From an uncultured Clostridia bacterium (GTDB lineage: Bacteria; Bacillota; Clostridia; TANB77; CAG-508): a stretch of DNA of 64,000 nucleotides. Every line of letters starts with the position of its first letter. Position 1 is the first letter of the stretch. The position numbers and the translations under genes are program-made. This document shows positions 63,237 to 64,000 of the stretch, piece after piece. The stretch spans positions 1 through 64,000 of the forward strand of contig CAMKSF010000006.1 in the NCBI GenBank assembly GCA_946415375.1, read 5' to 3'. The notes beneath the pieces are model-generated. The model did no database searches. It was not told where the DNA came from and saw nothing but the letters and a program-made list of their open reading frames with translations.

Positions 63237-63387
63237 TTAGAGCTATCAAAAAAAATAAATTTAAGATAGCTTTTAATACTTTACAAATTTCATAAAATAA
63301 TTTAAAAGCTTCAAGTATTTTATGTAATATTTTATGAATTGTAATAGTATTTTTTTCTTTTGTCTATTTCTCTTTTGAGGAATTCAT
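63226..63387 (-). pseudogene. Putative type I toxin ORF with premature TAG
   Basis: From ATG 63387 (Shine-Dalgarno GGGAGG) seven codons are followed by TAG (63364-63366). The same frame then stays open to TAA 63226, encoding a Lys-rich amphipathic stretch (HKILHKILEAFKLFYEICK) and a hydrophobic end (NLFFLIALKK). The whole would be 53 residues, like a cationic membrane toxin. TAG is a normal stop elsewhere in the window (for example trmD), so this is most likely an inactivated toxin. The RNA pair may still be made. Confidence 0.5.
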
Positions 63388-63425
63388 GATGTTAACCTCC
63401 CTTCTTCCGAAGTATCGGCCGAAAT

Positions 63426-63454
63426 ATTATATCATCTAAAATGTGCAAAGTCTG
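63426..63454 (-). promoter_or_regulatory. Weak promoter for the putative toxin gene
   Basis: Minus strand: TATAAT (63426-63431) with CAGACT (63449-63454) 17 bp upstream. Confidence 0.45.
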
Positions 63455-63511
63455 TCGAAATTTGTTTGAAATTTATGAATATTTAAAGTTTTTGTTTTTA
63501 TATAAAATTCG

Positions 63512-63540
63512 TTGTAAAAACAATATTGGTATGATATAAT
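63512..63540 (+). promoter_or_regulatory. Promoter for ligA
   Basis: TTGTAA (63512-63517), 17 bp, TATAAT (63535-63540), 31 bp before the ATG. Confidence 0.75.
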
Positions 63541-63571
63541 CCAACTATATAATTAAATAAGAGGTAAAGAT

Positions 63572-64000
63572 ATGTTAAATAAAAATCAAGCTAAAAAAAG
63601 AATAGAAGAATTAAGGGCTCAAACAGAGTATTATGCAAATAAATACTATAATGAAGACAAACCTGAAATATCAGATTTTGAGTATGATATGCTTATGTTA
63701 GAACTTCGTAATTTAGAAAAAGAATACCCAGAATTTGTATCAGAAGACTCACTTACTCAACATGTTGGAGGAAAAGCAAAAGAAGGATTTAAAAAAGTTG
63801 AGCATAAAATACCACTTTTGAGTATGCAAGATATATTTAATATTGATGAAATACTAGACTATGTTAATAAAATAAGAGAAAGAGCAAAAACAGAAAACAT
63901 AGAAAATAATAATTTTGTAGTAGAAACTAAAATAGATGGTTTAACAGCAGCATTAGAGTATAAAAATGGAGAATTTGTAAGAGGCTCTACAAGAGGAAAT
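63572..64000 (+). CDS. ligA: NAD-dependent DNA ligase LigA, partial (3' end outside window)
   Basis: The 143 visible residues cover the NAD-binding Ia region (YYNEDKPEISDFEYDMLMLEL) and the start of the adenylation domain with the catalytic lysine in VETKIDGLTAALEY. It seals nicks in replication and repair. AAGAGGTAAAGAT precedes the ATG. Confidence 0.93.
   Translation, partial: MLNKNQAKKRIEELRAQTEYYANKYYNEDKPEISDFEYDMLMLELRNLEKEYPEFVSEDSLTQHVGGKAKEGFKKVEHKIPLLSMQDIFNIDEILDYVNKIRERAKTENIENNNFVVETKIDGLTAALEYKNGEFVRGSTRGN

Larger units (their letters stand above)
63184..63395. repeat. 15-bp direct repeats of the second type I-like locus
   Basis: AATTCATGATGTTAA occurs at 63184-63198, just outside the terminator, and at 63381-63395, across the minus-strand ATG. 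Confidence 0.8.
63093..63571. other. Intergenic region holding the second type I-like locus
   Basis: This 479-bp gap contains two convergent promoters, a bidirectional terminator, 15-bp direct repeats and a broken small ORF (see the following entries), then the ligA promoter. Confidence 0.6.

Noticed and set aside
63364..63366. TAG as a reassigned sense codon, which would rescue the second toxin ORF
   Set aside because: TAG ends several ordinary genes here at the expected length (for example trmD and ylxM), so it is a normal stop codon.

Overview
The window is AT-rich, densely packed chromosomal DNA from what looks like an uncultured, spore-forming, low-GC Firmicute of the Clostridia type. 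The evidence is a spore protease (gpr), a Spo0E-like protein, YtfJ/GerW, the YlbF, SepF and DivIVA sets, SufCBDS, formyl-THF ligase, and the ffh-rpsP-khpA-rimM-trmD-rplS block. Almost every gene lies on the + strand. No tRNA, rRNA, transposase, phage module or CRISPR array was recognised.

Layout. 1-8.1 kb: U32 peptidase (partial, minus strand), SprT-like protein, glycosyltransferase, YlbF, a membrane metalloprotease-like protein, YqeG phosphatase, prepilin peptidase, M24 peptidase, radical SAM protein. 8.2-13.3 kb: SRP and ribosome-assembly genes. 13.9-20.9 kb: trmB, obg, an orphan response regulator, ispH, a pilin-like protein, rnhB, cdaA, truA. 21-32.4 kb: an SSB-like protein, a PLP enzyme, ruvA, tgt, RNA modification genes, fhs. 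32.7-36.2 kb: an ECF sigma/anti-sigma pair and gpr. 36.3-45.8 kb: mutL, miaA, sepF, divIVA, rsmD, ytfJ. 45.9-55.3 kb: mtaB, a DtxR-type regulator, suf genes and mnmA. 57.5-64 kb: an M16 protease pair, a Spo0E-like protein, a large structured RNA resembling OLE RNA followed by an OapA-like gene, engB and the start of ligA.

Three things stand out. First, in my manual reading CGG never occurs as an ordinary in-frame codon in the operon genes. It occurs in frame three times (8491, 18686, 29192), and each time it is the exact point where a +1 shift (C|GGA read as Gly) joins two halves of one protein. This suggests an unassigned or 'hungry' CGG codon that directs +1 frameshifting. Second, small autonomous minus-strand genes, each with a 17-bp-spaced promoter, a strong Shine-Dalgarno sequence, a short (often membrane) ORF and a terminator whose T-tract faces only the minus strand, sit between rplS and trmB and in every gap of the suf operon. 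Two of them carry an in-frame CGG in the loop between two membrane segments. Third, two loci (about 53.97-54.23 kb and 63.15-63.45 kb) have the convergent, direct-repeat architecture of Fst/par-type type I toxin-antitoxin systems.

Limits: all calls come from reading sequence and family knowledge. No search, folding or alignment was run.
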